Positions 46,772-56,200 are shown, numbered from the stretch's first letter. The stretch is DNA of 64,000 bases from Stutzerimonas stutzeri RCH2 (GCF_000327065.1 NC_019936.1:620001-684000); one strand, 5' to 3'. Notes: generated from the letters alone by a model not told the origin. Made by a program: numbers and translations.

Positions 46772-49700
46772 GTGTTCGAACGTATCATTCGTTTTTCTAT
46801 CGAGCATCGCTGGTTGGTTATGCTAGCCGTGCTTGGCATGGCAGCGTTAGGAGCTTACAGCTACCAAAAGCTGCCTATCGATGCTGTCCCGGATATCACC
46901 AACGTACAGGTGCAAATCAACACTGCGGCGCCAGGTTATTCCCCGCTGGAAGTGGAGCAGCGTATTACCTACCCGCTCGAGACGGTAATGGCTGGGCTGC
47001 CCAAGCTCGAGCAGACACGATCCTTGTCTCGATATGGACTTTCTCAGATCACAGTTATTTTTGAGGAAGGCACTGACATCTATTTTGCCCGCCAACTTGT
47101 GAACGAGCGCCTGGGAGGGGCCAAAGATCAGCTCCCAGATGGCGTCACTCCAACACTTGGCCCTATTTCCACTGGGCTTGGCGAAATCTATTTTTGGACG
47201 GTTGAAGCTGAGGAAGGTGCCACCAAATCGGACGGTACGCCGTATACCCCTGCTGACTTGCGTGAGATTCAAGATTGGATCATCAAACCGCAAGTCCGAA
47301 ATGTACCTGGTGTTACTGAGATCAATACGATCGGAGGATATGCAAAGGAATATCAGATCGCCCCCAACCCAGACACTTTGCGGTCGTTTGGACTAACACT
47401 ACAAGATTTGATCGAGGCGGTTGAGCAAAACAATAACAATCTAGGTGCCGGATATATTGAAAAGCGCGGCGAGCAGTATCTTGTTCGCGCTCCAGGACAA
47501 ATGCAGTCTGTGGAGGACATCCGCGATACCCTTATTAGCAACGTTGACGGTACCCCAGTGCGTATCCGCGACGTTGCGACGGTCGAGGTTGGAAAGGAGC
47601 TCCGCACTGGCGCAGCCACCGAGAATGGCCGCGAAGTGGTACTAGGTACGGCCTTCATGCTTATCGGTGAAAATAGCCGAGTAGTTTCAAGGGCTGTCGA
47701 CGACAAGATGAAAGAGATAAACCTTTCGCTTCCGGAAGGCGTAAAGGCAATTACTGTCTACGATCGAACTGTACTCGTAGACAAAGCTATATCCACCGTT
47801 AAGAAGAACCTCACTGAGGGTGCCATTCTTGTTGTGGTTATACTTTTTCTCTTCTTAGGCAATATCCGGGCGGCGATCCTAACCGCGCTTGTGATACCGC
47901 TTTCTATGCTCTTCACGTTCACCGGCATGGTAGCCAATCAGGTCAGCGCCAACCTGATGAGCCTAGGCGCATTGGATTTCGGCATCATTATCGATGGAGC
48001 CGTGGTGATTGTTGAGAACTGCGTGCGTCGACTTGCACACGCTCAGTCCCATCACGGACGGGCATTAACACTGTCCGAACGGCTTCATGAAGTATTCGCT
48101 GCGGCAAAGGAAGTGCGTCGGCCTCTATTGTATGGGCAGCTGATCATTATGATCGTGTATCTGCCGATATTCGCCCTTACAGGGGTAGAAGGTAAGATGT
48201 TCACGCCCATGGCGTTTACCGTAGTGACAGCGCTATTCGGGGCGATAATCCTTTCGGTGACGTTCGTCCCAGCGGCCGTTGCGCTCTTTATCGGTAAGCG
48301 GGTTACGGAAAAGGAAAACTTTCTAATCCGCAATGCTAAACGGGCCTACGCACCTGCGCTCGATGCGGTAATGGCCAACAAGCCAGCAGTGCTCACCTTT
48401 GCGGTAGTTGTAGTCATACTTTCTGGCCTCGTAGGGTCACGTATGGGCAGTGAATTCGTGCCTAGCCTCAACGAGGGAGACTTCGCTATCCAAGCCCTTC
48501 GTGTACCAGCTACCAGTCTTAGTCAGTCTGTAGAGATGCAGCAGCAGCTGGAGCGAAAGCTTATGGATGAGTTTCCGGAGATTGAACGCATATTTGCGCG
48601 AACTGGCACTGCGGAAGTGGCATCGGATGCTATGCCTCCAAATATCTCTGACGGGTACGTCATGCTGAAGCCACAAGAACAGTGGCCGGATCCAGGCAAG
48701 TCGCGTAATCAGCTCTTAAGCGAGGTGCAAGCATCCGCCGCTGAGTTGCCGGGCAATAACTACGAGTTTTCCCAGCCGATTCAGCTGCGTTTCAACGAGC
48801 TGATTTCCGGAGTTCGTGCCGCGGTAGCCGTGAAAATCTATGGTGATGACATGGACGTTCTTAACAGCACGGCGGCGGAAGTATCCGAGGTGCTAGGACA
48901 AGTACCAGGCGCTTCAGAGGTTACGGTCGAGCAGACGACTGGCCTTCCCATGCTCACGATTGATATCGATCGCGATCAGATCGCACGATACGGCCTGAGT
49001 CTAGATACCGTCCAGCAAGCGGTTGCAGTAGCTATCGGTGGCCGAGAGGCAGGCACCTTGTTTCAAGGAGATCGGCGTTTCGATATCGTGGTTCGTTTAC
49101 CGGACGAGATACGCAGCGATCTCGCCGCAATTGAGCGGCTTCCAATTGCCCTTCCAAGGGAATTAAACAGCACCATAAGTTATATCCCCCTCGGCGAGGT
49201 GGCCACCCTGGATTTGGCCCCCGGTCCGAATCAGATCAGTAGAGAAGAAGGGAAACGGCGAATTGTCGTCAGTGCAAACGTCCGTGGTCGTGACATTGGA
49301 TCATTCGTATCTGAGGCAGAACAGAAAATCCAGGCCCAGGTAGATATCCCGGCAGGTTATTGGATCGACTGGGGCGGTACCTTTGAGCAGCTTGAATCGG
49401 CAACGAAGCGGCTGCAGATTGTCGTCCCCGTGGCGCTGCTCCTGGTCTTCATTCTGCTTTTCATGATGTTCAACAATGTCAAAGACGGTTTGTTGGTCTT
49501 TACAGGGATTCCATTTGCGCTCACCGGAGGCATTGTTGCGCTGTGGCTCAGAGATATCCCATTGTCCATTTCAGCAGGTGTTGGCTTTATTGCTCTGTCA
49601 GGCGTCGCCGTTCTAAATGGCCTGGTAATGATCTCCTTCATCCGTAGCCTACGGGAGCAAGGTTTACCTCTGGACACTGCGATCCGCGAAGGTGCCCTTA

Positions 49701-49942
49701 CCCGGCTACGACCGGTATTGATGACAGCCTTAGTGGCTTCACTCGGGTTCGTTCCAATGGCCTTGAATGTGGGTACCGGTGCAGAGGTACAACGTCCCCT
49801 TGCGACGGTGGTGATCGGGGGGATTCTCTCCTCAACGGTGCTAACGCTATTAGTTTTGCCGTTGCTCTACCAGATGGCTCATCGACGCGAAGACGAATTG
49901 GAGGAGCAAGAAATCGCGTTGGCCGCTGACAGAACAAGCTAG
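46772..49942 (+). CDS. czcA: CzcA-type heavy-metal RND efflux pump
   Basis: A 1056-aa inner-membrane RND pump. GTG start; MFERIIRFSIEHRWLVML is a typical N-terminus. TM4 carries DFGIIIDGAVVIVEN, with the two Asp and one Glu of the proton path seen in divalent (Zn/Co/Cd, HME1) pumps, in contrast to the CusA at 24932. Complete. Followed by a strong terminator. Confidence 0.95.
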   Translation: MFERIIRFSIEHRWLVMLAVLGMAALGAYSYQKLPIDAVPDITNVQVQINTAAPGYSPLEVEQRITYPLETVMAGLPKLEQTRSLSRYGLSQITVIFEEGTDIYFARQLVNERLGGAKDQLPDGVTPTLGPISTGLGEIYFWTVEAEEGATKSDGTPYTPADLREIQDWIIKPQVRNVPGVTEINTIGGYAKEYQIAPNPDTLRSFGLTLQDLIEAVEQNNNNLGAGYIEKRGEQYLVRAPGQMQSVEDIRDTLISNVDGTPVRIRDVATVEVGKELRTGAATENGREVVLGTAFMLIGENSRVVSRAVDDKMKEINLSLPEGVKAITVYDRTVLVDKAISTVKKNLTEGAILVVVILFLFLGNIRAAILTALVIPLSMLFTFTGMVANQVSANLMSLGALDFGIIIDGAVVIVENCVRRLAHAQSHHGRALTLSERLHEVFAAAKEVRRPLLYGQLIIMIVYLPIFALTGVEGKMFTPMAFTVVTALFGAIILSVTFVPAAVALFIGKRVTEKENFLIRNAKRAYAPALDAVMANKPAVLTFAVVVVILSGLVGSRMGSEFVPSLNEGDFAIQALRVPATSLSQSVEMQQQLERKLMDEFPEIERIFARTGTAEVASDAMPPNISDGYVMLKPQEQWPDPGKSRNQLLSEVQASAAELPGNNYEFSQPIQLRFNELISGVRAAVAVKIYGDDMDVLNSTAAEVSEVLGQVPGASEVTVEQTTGLPMLTIDIDRDQIARYGLSLDTVQQAVAVAIGGREAGTLFQGDRRFDIVVRLPDEIRSDLAAIERLPIALPRELNSTISYIPLGEVATLDLAPGPNQISREEGKRRIVVSANVRGRDIGSFVSEAEQKIQAQVDIPAGYWIDWGGTFEQLESATKRLQIVVPVALLLVFILLFMMFNNVKDGLLVFTGIPFALTGGIVALWLRDIPLSISAGVGFIALSGVAVLNGLVMISFIRSLREQGLPLDTAIREGALTRLRPVLMTALVASLGFVPMALNVGTGAEVQRPLATVVIGGILSSTVLTLLVLPLLYQMAHRREDELEEQEIALAADRTS

Positions 49943-49963
49943 AGATTGGATGGCGGCACACAA

Positions 49964-49997
49964 CGCCCCGTTCTTGCTAGCTAGCGAGAACGGGGCG
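49964..49997 (+). terminator. Terminator hairpin after czcCBA
   Basis: Perfect 11-bp stem CGCCCCGTTCT / AGAACGGGGCG with a 12-nt loop, 22 nt after the czcA stop. Only a short T stretch follows. Confidence 0.75.
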
Positions 49998-50189
49998 CGT
50001 TAATTATCGGAGCGCAGTTTCATTAGCGGCGCAGCGGACAGCACAGCCTTTGTGGCGCAGTCTGATGCATCTAAGCGGTAAATAAAAAATTGCTCAGCGC
50101 TTAGTGCGTATGACTTTCGCTACATACGCGTCCTTGACCTGATGGCTTTCACCCACGGTGAGCTGACGAAGGATTATGCAAACAGCGAC

Positions 50190-50330
50190 TGACCTGCCCC
50201 GGTCGGCAGCAAAGGGCGATAGCTACGACAAAGCCCTGGCTGGAACGATCAGCGGGCTGTGCAAGGCCGAGCTGACACCGTCAATCATGGGCGAACCGTG
50301 AGGCCTTTGAGATAGCGACCCAGACATGGG
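50190..50330 (+). pseudogene. IS3-family transposase (orfB) remnant
   Basis: One frame reads GDSYDKALAGTISGLCKAEL, matching the DDE transposase block GDSYDNALAETINGLYKAE. After a frameshift near 50285 it continues as NREAFEIATQTWV, matching the next conserved block. Stop codons and the shift show it is dead. It lies in the 638-bp gap after czcA (49943-50580), which has no intact gene. Confidence 0.8.
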
Positions 50331-50484
50331 TGCGCTGTACGCCACAGCGTCTGTTCAGCTCACTCGGACATGATCCTTGCGAAGGCTAATAACAACAGAT
50401 CAGGCAATGGCGGCCTGACTTAAACGAAACGGCTTATATAAATTCCGGGCGATTCGCTGGTAGCGATGTTGCGGGCAAGTTATG

Positions 50485-50513
50485 GAAACAAAAAAGCGCC
50501 CCGAAGGGCGCTT
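50485..50513 (-). terminator. Intrinsic terminator after ptrA-like gene 3
   Basis: AAGCGCCC / GGGCGCTT stem, 4-nt loop CGAA; on the minus strand followed by a T-run (TTTTTTG counting the stem end). Confidence 0.88.
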
Positions 50514-50580
50514 AGAGTGCAACTGCTTCCAAAGGAGATTGGAAGCTGCAGGAGGCGAATATCGTTCAGATATGAAGCGG

Positions 50581-50811
50581 TTAGTCAGCTTTGGTTTCTT
50601 TCTTGCTTTCCGTATTGTTCTGATCTTGGCGGGTATCCTTAATCTGTAATTCGTCTATTTTTCGTTTGGCGGATTCGGTTCCGTGAATTCGTTTTTGATC
50701 TGCTCGGAATTTTTCATTAAATTTAATTGAGCGGTCGTAACCATCTTCTGCATAAGACAATGCGGAGCCGCAGATTACCAAACCAACAACAATAGCTTTC
50801 AACAGATTCAT
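50581..50811 (-). CDS. PtrA-like small periplasmic protein 3
   Basis: A 76-aa protein; start 50811 gives a clean signal peptide (MNLLKAIVVGLVICGSALSYA) with AGGA upstream. The mature part EDGYDRSIKFNEKFRADQKR echoes the EGG-DR-F-R block of the PtrA family, with a Lys/Glu-rich tail. Divergent from czcD with metal-type boxes between, so perhaps zinc-controlled. Confidence 0.62.
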   Translation of the reverse strand: MNLLKAIVVGLVICGSALSYAEDGYDRSIKFNEKFRADQKRIHGTESAKRKIDELQIKDTRQDQNNTESKKETKAD

Positions 50812-50917
50812 AGGGCAGTCCTCGCTAAATTCAAAGGTGGCTTGCTGAGCTTTCTCGCTGAGCCCTGCAGGTTCGAATGAATTTTGCGTGATTGAAGTTA
50901 ACAGCAGCATGAGCCAA

Positions 50918-50942
50918 GCATTACATTATTGAAATGTAATGC
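50918..50942. promoter_or_regulatory. Perfect dyad upstream of ptrA-like gene 3
   Basis: GCATTACATT / AATGTAATGC, 10-bp perfect arms with a 5-nt centre. It holds TTACA and TGTAA half-sites spaced 9 nt rather than 4, so it differs from the cop boxes and may bind a second regulator or a differently spaced CzcR dimer. Confidence 0.6.
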
Positions 50943-51040
50943 TTCCATTGCGCGGTGACATGAGCGCCTTGCTTCGTCATGTCAGCACCGAGGCGCACCA
51001 ATCTGCAAGGGCCTATCCTACGAAAAGAATGATTGGAAGA

Positions 51041-51055
51041 TTACAATTTTGTCAT
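51041..51055. promoter_or_regulatory. Metal-response box upstream of czcD
   Basis: TTACAATTTTGTCAT, one change from TTACA-N4-TGTAAT, in the 476-bp gap 50812-51287 between divergent genes. No gene is credible in this gap. Confidence 0.6.
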
Positions 51056-51287
51056 CTTCGGATTGACGCCGCATCATCTATCATTAGCGAGCAACGTCGT
51101 TTAACGTTTGAGAGGGATCGGCCAGTTATCGGCAAGTTTCAGACGATAATGCACGAACTCGCTTGAGAGTGGTCGCATTTCTGTCAGTGTGGTTTGGAAG
51201 GCCAGATGGTATTGGTGCTAGTATTATCTATTACTTTTTTGGGCTCCCTATCCTTGTCTTATGTTATTTAAGGACGGTTAAAAACCA

Positions 51288-52208
51288 ATGGCTCACGAAC
51301 ATAACCATAACACCGAAGCCATAGGCGATAAGCGTTTAATCGCTGCCATTGGCGTTAATACTGTGCTAACTCTGGCACAAGTTGTTGGAGGAATACTTTC
51401 TGGCAGTTTATCGCTCATAGCTGACGCGCTACATAACTTGAGCGATGCCGCATCACTGGTTATTGCGCTCATCGCACGTAAAATCGGTCGCAAACCGCCA
51501 GATGCTTTTAAAACCTTCGGCTACCGACGCAGTGAAACCATAGCGGCTTTGATTAACTTGGTCACGCTGATTATCGTTGGTCTCTACCTCATCTACGAAG
51601 CTATAGGTCGGTTTTTTGCCCCACAGCCCATTGAAGGATGGACAGTGGTCGTGGTGGCGGGAATAGCCTTGATTGTAGATGTCGTCACGGCCTTGCTCAC
51701 CTACACAATGTCTAAGAATAGCATGAATATAAAGGCGGCATTCTTGCACAATGTGTCGGATGCGCTGGCCTCCGTCGGTGTTATTATTGCCGGAACATTA
51801 ATCCTTCTGTATGACTGGTATTGGACAGATACTGTACTGACGCTGATGATTGCTGGTTACGTGCTATGGCAGGGCTTTAGCATGCTACCTAAAACCATTC
51901 ACTTGTTAATGGAGGGCGCACCAGAAGGAGTTTCCATCACTGATATAATCAATGTCATGGAGCAAGTGGACGACGTTGTGAGTGTTCACCACGTACATGT
52001 CTGGGAAATTGCCGAACATTCAACTGCATTGGAAGCTCACGTTGTCATCAAGAAGGCTAGCCTGCCCGAAATTGAACGAGTGAAGACTGATTTAAAACGT
52101 GTACTTCATGAGCGATTCAAAGTCAGCCACTCGACACTTGAAATGGAGCTAGACGGCAGTGTTTGTATCGACACCAGGCAGGCCGACAGTCATCGCAGCG
52201 AAGCATAA
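51288..52208 (+). CDS. czcD: CzcD-type cation diffusion facilitator
   Basis: A 306-aa Zn2+/Cd2+/Co2+ exporter of the inner membrane. Metal sites HNLSD (TM2, about 47-51) and HNVSD (TM5, about 155-159), His-rich N-terminus (HEHNHN) and a cytoplasmic domain (from about 205, VHHVHVWEIAEHS). AAGGACGG RBS. It feeds periplasmic zinc to CzcCBA. AT-richer than its neighbours. Confidence 0.94.
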   Translation: MAHEHNHNTEAIGDKRLIAAIGVNTVLTLAQVVGGILSGSLSLIADALHNLSDAASLVIALIARKIGRKPPDAFKTFGYRRSETIAALINLVTLIIVGLYLIYEAIGRFFAPQPIEGWTVVVVAGIALIVDVVTALLTYTMSKNSMNIKAAFLHNVSDALASVGVIIAGTLILLYDWYWTDTVLTLMIAGYVLWQGFSMLPKTIHLLMEGAPEGVSITDIINVMEQVDDVVSVHHVHVWEIAEHSTALEAHVVIKKASLPEIERVKTDLKRVLHERFKVSHSTLEMELDGSVCIDTRQADSHRSEA

Positions 52209-52422
52209 GCCTGCTTTGCGCTCACCGCTGTTGCTAGACAGTTATCTCGATATCAACGGAGTGAACTTGCGACATCACTCGTTGGCGCTATGTCTTCGAC
52301 CAGAGACATGCTAGCGGCATGTGGCCAAAGCAGCTCGTCACGAGGAGATCAGGCTAGGTCGTGGCACCTTCGGCAGGCTGCCGCGACGAGCAAGCCCCGC
52401 CAGTCGCTACCGCCGCGGACGC

Positions 52423-52884
52423 TCAGAGCCAGCGGCGGACTCGTGCACGGTAGCGGGCAAATGATTCGCCGAACAATGTTTCCAGCGCCCACTCTTCGGC
52501 TGGGATCTGGAAACGGTTCATGTACAGCACGAAAGCAACTACGCCAAGCAGGGTTAGAGGCGAGGCCAAGACCAGCGCCCAAGCCGCCAGGATAATGGCA
52601 AAGCCTAAGTACATGGGGTTGCGGCTGTACCGGTAGATGCCAGCCTCCACTAATGCAGAAGCCTGCTGCGGCTGCAATGGATTAACCGTAGTACGCGCGC
52701 GGCGAAACGACAGGACGCCGGCGAGGCACACGCCGAGCCCCAGGAGCAGTATTGGCAAAGCGAAGGTCAGGCGCGCGGTCCATGCCAGTTCGAAACCCGG
52801 CAATTTGGTTCCCGACAAACCCATCAGCACAGCGATCAGGCCGGCCACGAGCAGCGGTGGCACGCGGTTTTCCAGCGCGCTCAT
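52423..52884 (-). CDS. Isoprenylcysteine carboxyl methyltransferase-family membrane protein
   Basis: A 153-aa membrane protein with about four TM helices and the ICMT/PEMT signature GIYRYSRNPMYLGFAIIL (about 86-103) and FQIPAEEWALETLFGESFARY near the end. In metal islands such proteins travel with dsb genes; the substrate is unknown. Starts 4 nt after the dsbA-like stop, same strand. Confidence 0.88.
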   Translation of the reverse strand: MSALENRVPPLLVAGLIAVLMGLSGTKLPGFELAWTARLTFALPILLLGLGVCLAGVLSFRRARTTVNPLQPQQASALVEAGIYRYSRNPMYLGFAIILAAWALVLASPLTLLGVVAFVLYMNRFQIPAEEWALETLFGESFARYRARVRRWL

Positions 52885-52888
52885 AGTG

Positions 52889-53569
52889 TCATTCTCGTGC
52901 CTTGGCCACTTCGCTGTTCACCAACTGGCGCAGCGGCTCCGGGCCAAACTCGCTGAGCGCACGACCATTGACAAAAAAAGTCGGCGTGCCACGAACCCCA
53001 ACGGCTTTAACGTCCTGCATGTCCGTTTCCAGCACGGCGTTGACGCCAGGCGTATGCATGTCCTGGCGGGCCTGTTCCAAGTTCAAACCGACGCGCTCTG
53101 CAGCAGCCCATGCCTGCGTTACCTTGGGGTCGTCGTGCCAACCGGGTTGGGCTTCCAGCACAGCCCCCAACACTTGTTCATGGAGATTTTGCTTACGCGC
53201 CGCCTCCAGCATTCGCGCCACCTCTTCGGAGCCTTGATGGAACAGTACATAGCGCAGCACCAAACGCACGTCTTCCGGGTTCTCGGCGAGGATCTGCTTC
53301 ACATAGGGGTGGAAGGCGCGGCATGCCTCGCAGGAAGGGTCAAAGAATTCGACGATGGTCACTGGCGCTTGCGCCGGGCCGAACACTGGTGAGTGGAAGC
53401 GAACCAACTGGCCGCCGTTCTGTTTGGGTTGTGTCGCGGTCTCTTGGGCTGTCGAACCGGGAGCCTGGGCCTGTTGAGGCGATTGCGAGGGGGAATAGAA
53501 GAATGCGGCGGCAGCAAAGACGGCCAGGATCACGACACTGACGATCAGGACCACGGAACGGCGATTCAT
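52889..53569 (-). CDS. DsbA-family thioredoxin-fold protein
   Basis: A 226-aa protein; start 53569 overlaps the dsbB stop (ATGA). N-terminal TM/signal (8-28), then FFDPSCEACRAFHPYVK with active site C-x2-C (CEAC, about 86-89) and cis-Pro region GVRGTPTFFVNG. Likely a DsbA/DsbG-like periplasmic thiol oxidase working with the adjacent DsbB. Confidence 0.88.
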   Translation of the reverse strand: MNRRSVVLIVSVVILAVFAAAAFFYSPSQSPQQAQAPGSTAQETATQPKQNGGQLVRFHSPVFGPAQAPVTIVEFFDPSCEACRAFHPYVKQILAENPEDVRLVLRYVLFHQGSEEVARMLEAARKQNLHEQVLGAVLEAQPGWHDDPKVTQAWAAAERVGLNLEQARQDMHTPGVNAVLETDMQDVKAVGVRGTPTFFVNGRALSEFGPEPLRQLVNSEVAKARE

Positions 53570-54000
53570 GGGGTGGTTCTCCGACGGATGATTATGAGCA
53601 GGATGGCGATAAGGATAAAAGCGAACAAGGCGAGTGCCGGCAGGGGCACCACGCCGAAGAGGGTCATTCCGGCGCCTGAGCAGGATGGACCAGTGGCCGT
53701 GCAGGGCTGGATCGGCTGTGGAATCAGCCCTGCATAGAGCAGCGTGTGAACAAATGCCAGTGCCGCACCGATAGCGGTCAGCGGCAGGGCATAGTGCCAG
53801 ACGGTGAAATCCGAGCGGTAGCAGGCGATGGCCAGGATCACCGCCAGCGGAAACATGAAGGCACGCTGGAACCAGCACAACACGCAGGGTGCCTGGCCCA
53901 TCACCTCACCAATGAACAGCGCGGACAGGGTCGATACCAGTGCGACCAGCCAGGTTAGCAGCAGCAGGTTCCAGGGCATGCCTGAAGGTTGAGGATTCAT
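53566..54000 (-). CDS. Disulfide bond formation protein DsbB-like
   Basis: A 144-aa four-TM protein with CVLCW (C-x2-C; about 36-40) and a second periplasmic Cys pair (CTATGPSCSG, about 99-107). Re-oxidises DsbA using quinone. Forms an overlapping operon with the DsbA-like and ICMT-like genes. Confidence 0.9.
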   Translation of the reverse strand: MNPQPSGMPWNLLLLTWLVALVSTLSALFIGEVMGQAPCVLCWFQRAFMFPLAVILAIACYRSDFTVWHYALPLTAIGAALAFVHTLLYAGLIPQPIQPCTATGPSCSGAGMTLFGVVPLPALALFAFILIAILLIIIRRRTTP

Positions 54001-54209
54001 TGCGGTTAACTCCTGGCGATGGCGAGCACTTGCCTCAGACCCGCCATCCAGTTATTTCGAAACATCATGCATCCTCTTATCGGCAGGACTTGTTAGGACC
54101 GTTGCGGACTTCGCCCAACGGCAAAGCGAAAAGCAACCAGCCTCAACGCTGGGTTAAATCCGATGCCAGTGGGAGAATGTCGCCCTTGCGCAACAAGGGA
54201 AGATATCAG

Positions 54210-55169
54210 ATGTCGCGGGACTGGCTGGAAGAACACCAGATAGCATTTTATTTCGCGGCGGTGGTGGCCGCTGCCATTGCAGGCCTGAGCTCTGCGCAAT
54301 TCACCGGACTGACGGCCATGGCCATCACACCGGCGATTGCCGTGCTGATGTATGCCATGTTTCTGCAGATTCCTTTTTTGGAGCTGCGAGAAGCTTTTGC
54401 CAACCGCCGCTTCGTCGGTGCCTTGTTGCTGGCCAACTTCCTATTGGTGCCATTGATGGTGTGGCTGGTGACGTGGCCGCTCTCATCGAACAAGGCCTTG
54501 TTGGTCGGCGCGCTGCTTGTCCTGCTGACGCCTTGTATCGATTACGTGGTGGTCTTCACCCACCTGGGCAAAGGGGACTCTCGTCTGGTGCTCGCGGCGA
54601 CGCCATTGCTGCTGTTGCTCCAGCTTCTGCTGCTGCCCCTCTACTTGCGGCTAATCCTTGGCCCCGAAGCCGGCACAGTGATCGAGCTGTGGCCCTTCGC
54701 AGAAGCCTTCCTGTTACTGATCGTCCTACCCTTGGTAGCGGCTGTGCTCACCGAATTTGGCGGACGCCGATCTCTGCTGCTTCGCGCATGGAGCGCAGGT
54801 TGGGCCTGGCTGCCAGTGCCTGCAATGGCCCTGGTTCTAATCGTGGTGGTGGGTTCGCAGATCGCGGCTGTCGTGTACCAACTCGACATCCTGGCGCCGT
54901 TGCTTCCGGTATACGGAGCGTTTCTACTACTCGCTCCGGCCCTCGGCGTACTCAGCTCCCGGCTATTTGGCTTGGAGGCTTCTGCCGCACGGGCAGTGGC
55001 CTTTAGCTCAGGCACTCGCAACTCGCTTGTAGTGCTTCCCCTGGCCCTAGCGCTCCCGGAGTCCATTCGCGCGCTGGCCGCGGCGGCTGTGATTACTCAG
55101 ACACTCGTAGAACTGATTGGTGAATTGATCTACTTACGGGCGATTCCAGCCATGGTCAGAAACAGTTGA
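54210..55169 (+). CDS. Arsenite efflux / bile-acid-symporter family permease
   Basis: A 319-aa membrane protein with about ten TM segments. The motif LLVLLTPCIDYVVVFTHLGKGDS (about 110-130) carries the conserved Cys of ACR3-type arsenite permeases. FSSGTRNSLVVLPLAL (about 270) also fits. Start 54210 has AAGGGAAG upstream. Family membership is firmer than the substrate; no arsR or arsC is nearby. Confidence 0.8.
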   Translation: MSRDWLEEHQIAFYFAAVVAAAIAGLSSAQFTGLTAMAITPAIAVLMYAMFLQIPFLELREAFANRRFVGALLLANFLLVPLMVWLVTWPLSSNKALLVGALLVLLTPCIDYVVVFTHLGKGDSRLVLAATPLLLLLQLLLLPLYLRLILGPEAGTVIELWPFAEAFLLLIVLPLVAAVLTEFGGRRSLLLRAWSAGWAWLPVPAMALVLIVVVGSQIAAVVYQLDILAPLLPVYGAFLLLAPALGVLSSRLFGLEASAARAVAFSSGTRNSLVVLPLALALPESIRALAAAAVITQTLVELIGELIYLRAIPAMVRNS

Positions 55170-55194
55170 GCCTCGTCGAAATCGGCGAGAGCGC

Positions 55195-55557
55195 TCATGC
55201 CTCGTGCTGTGGAGCAAGATTGATCAGCGGCGCAATGATGAGCTGAGCGGAGCGCGCCCAAGAAACCAGTGCCTCAAGATCCATCTGTAGAGATTGGGCT
55301 TCTGTCCAGATACAAGCACTCTCGGCAGGCACCGTAAGAGCGATGCCCTCAACTATCGTCAGAGCCATCGCATGCAATCTCAGTAGCTCGTCGCGAATGG
55401 AGGTGATTCCACCCAGTTCCACCAAGCAGACGTCCAAGCGATCAACCAGCCGGAGCAGTTGAGAGGTGTCGAAGCTGTCGCGCAGGTTTTCCAACGCCAC
55501 GGCGTCCACTTCGCCGTACGGTGTAAGGCGGAAGGATGCGGGAGGAATGTTGATCAT
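55195..55557 (-). CDS. tnpC: Transposition regulator TnpC-like protein
   Basis: A 120-aa helical protein (FRLTPYGEVDAVALENLRDS, ELGGITSIRDELLRLH). Size, position directly after the transposase end (4-nt overlap, ATGA) and my recollection of Tn4652/Tn5041-type transposons point to TnpC, a modulator of transposase expression. Not certain. Confidence 0.55.
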   Translation of the reverse strand: MINIPPASFRLTPYGEVDAVALENLRDSFDTSQLLRLVDRLDVCLVELGGITSIRDELLRLHAMALTIVEGIALTVPAESACIWTEAQSLQMDLEALVSWARSAQLIIAPLINLAPQHEA

Positions 55558-55735
55558 GGCGTTTTCTCGGTATCTAGCTGGCTAGGTCTGATCACCCGCA
55601 GCGAGCCGGCAGCTTGTTGGAACACCGAGTCCTTGATCCAGGGCTCCGGTGGCCGGTTTAGCTTGAGGTTGAATTCGCCGAAGCGCTTGAGGTTGCTGGT
55701 CAGGTAGAGTGGTTGGGCCCCCTTCAGCATACATA
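55554..55735 (-). pseudogene. tnpA: Tn3-family transposase C-terminal remnant
   Basis: The minus frame reads LYLTSNLKRFGEFNLKLNRPPEPWIKDS and ends at TGA (55554-55556). The RFG-x-LxLxRPPEP pattern is typical of Tn3-family transposase C-termini. The rest of the ~1000-codon gene is absent. Together with TnpC it marks an eroded Tn4652-like transposon whose load may be the dsb/arsenite genes. Confidence 0.6.
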
Positions 55736-55772
55736 GCGGAACTGGTGTAGACGACTAGCCCTGAGCTAGGCC

Positions 55773-56042
55773 TTGGGCTTTCAAGCAGCTCCAATGATCG
55801 GCACTGAAGTGCTAGGGAGCGGATTACTTCTAAAATTCTGGCTAACACGCTCACACTTAAAAACGCTTCTGGATATGCTGGAAAAAGGCAAGCCAAGCAG
55901 GCGAAAAATTGACACTAACTACTTTCAATACAATGGTTATTTCTTGGGATATAACTCTTCTAAAGATAATGCCGGTAAATACGGATTTGAAGAAAGCCCT
56001 GCTGAAATCAAGCAAAAAGTGAAAGAGCTTTTACTAATCTAG
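55773..56042 (+). CDS. Small AT-rich hypothetical, probably a fragment
   Basis: An 89-codon frame whose last ~55 residues (LLDMLEKGKPSRRKIDTNYFQYNGYFLGYNSSKDN) look like real protein with AT-rich codon use. The first part is unlike protein and may be noncoding. Likely the 3' end of a broken gene. No family recognised. Confidence 0.35.
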   Translation: MGFQAAPMIGTEVLGSGLLLKFWLTRSHLKTLLDMLEKGKPSRRKIDTNYFQYNGYFLGYNSSKDNAGKYGFEESPAEIKQKVKELLLI

Positions 56043-56200
56043 CTCGGTCGAACAAACTAGGTCTATTGCTCGTTGAGTGATCGTCTCTGAGCATTTTAAC
56101 TGCTGCCGTTGCTGGCAGCCATGAGTCAAAAATTGCACTCAACGACAGGCAGCTTTTGGCCGACAGGTGCCTGTCGTCACCGGCTGCAATCGGCCGAGGC

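Noticed and set aside
55582..55896. 104-codon minus-strand ORF near tnpC
   Set aside because: Another frame of the same strand gives the Tn3 transposase end; this frame is a shadow.
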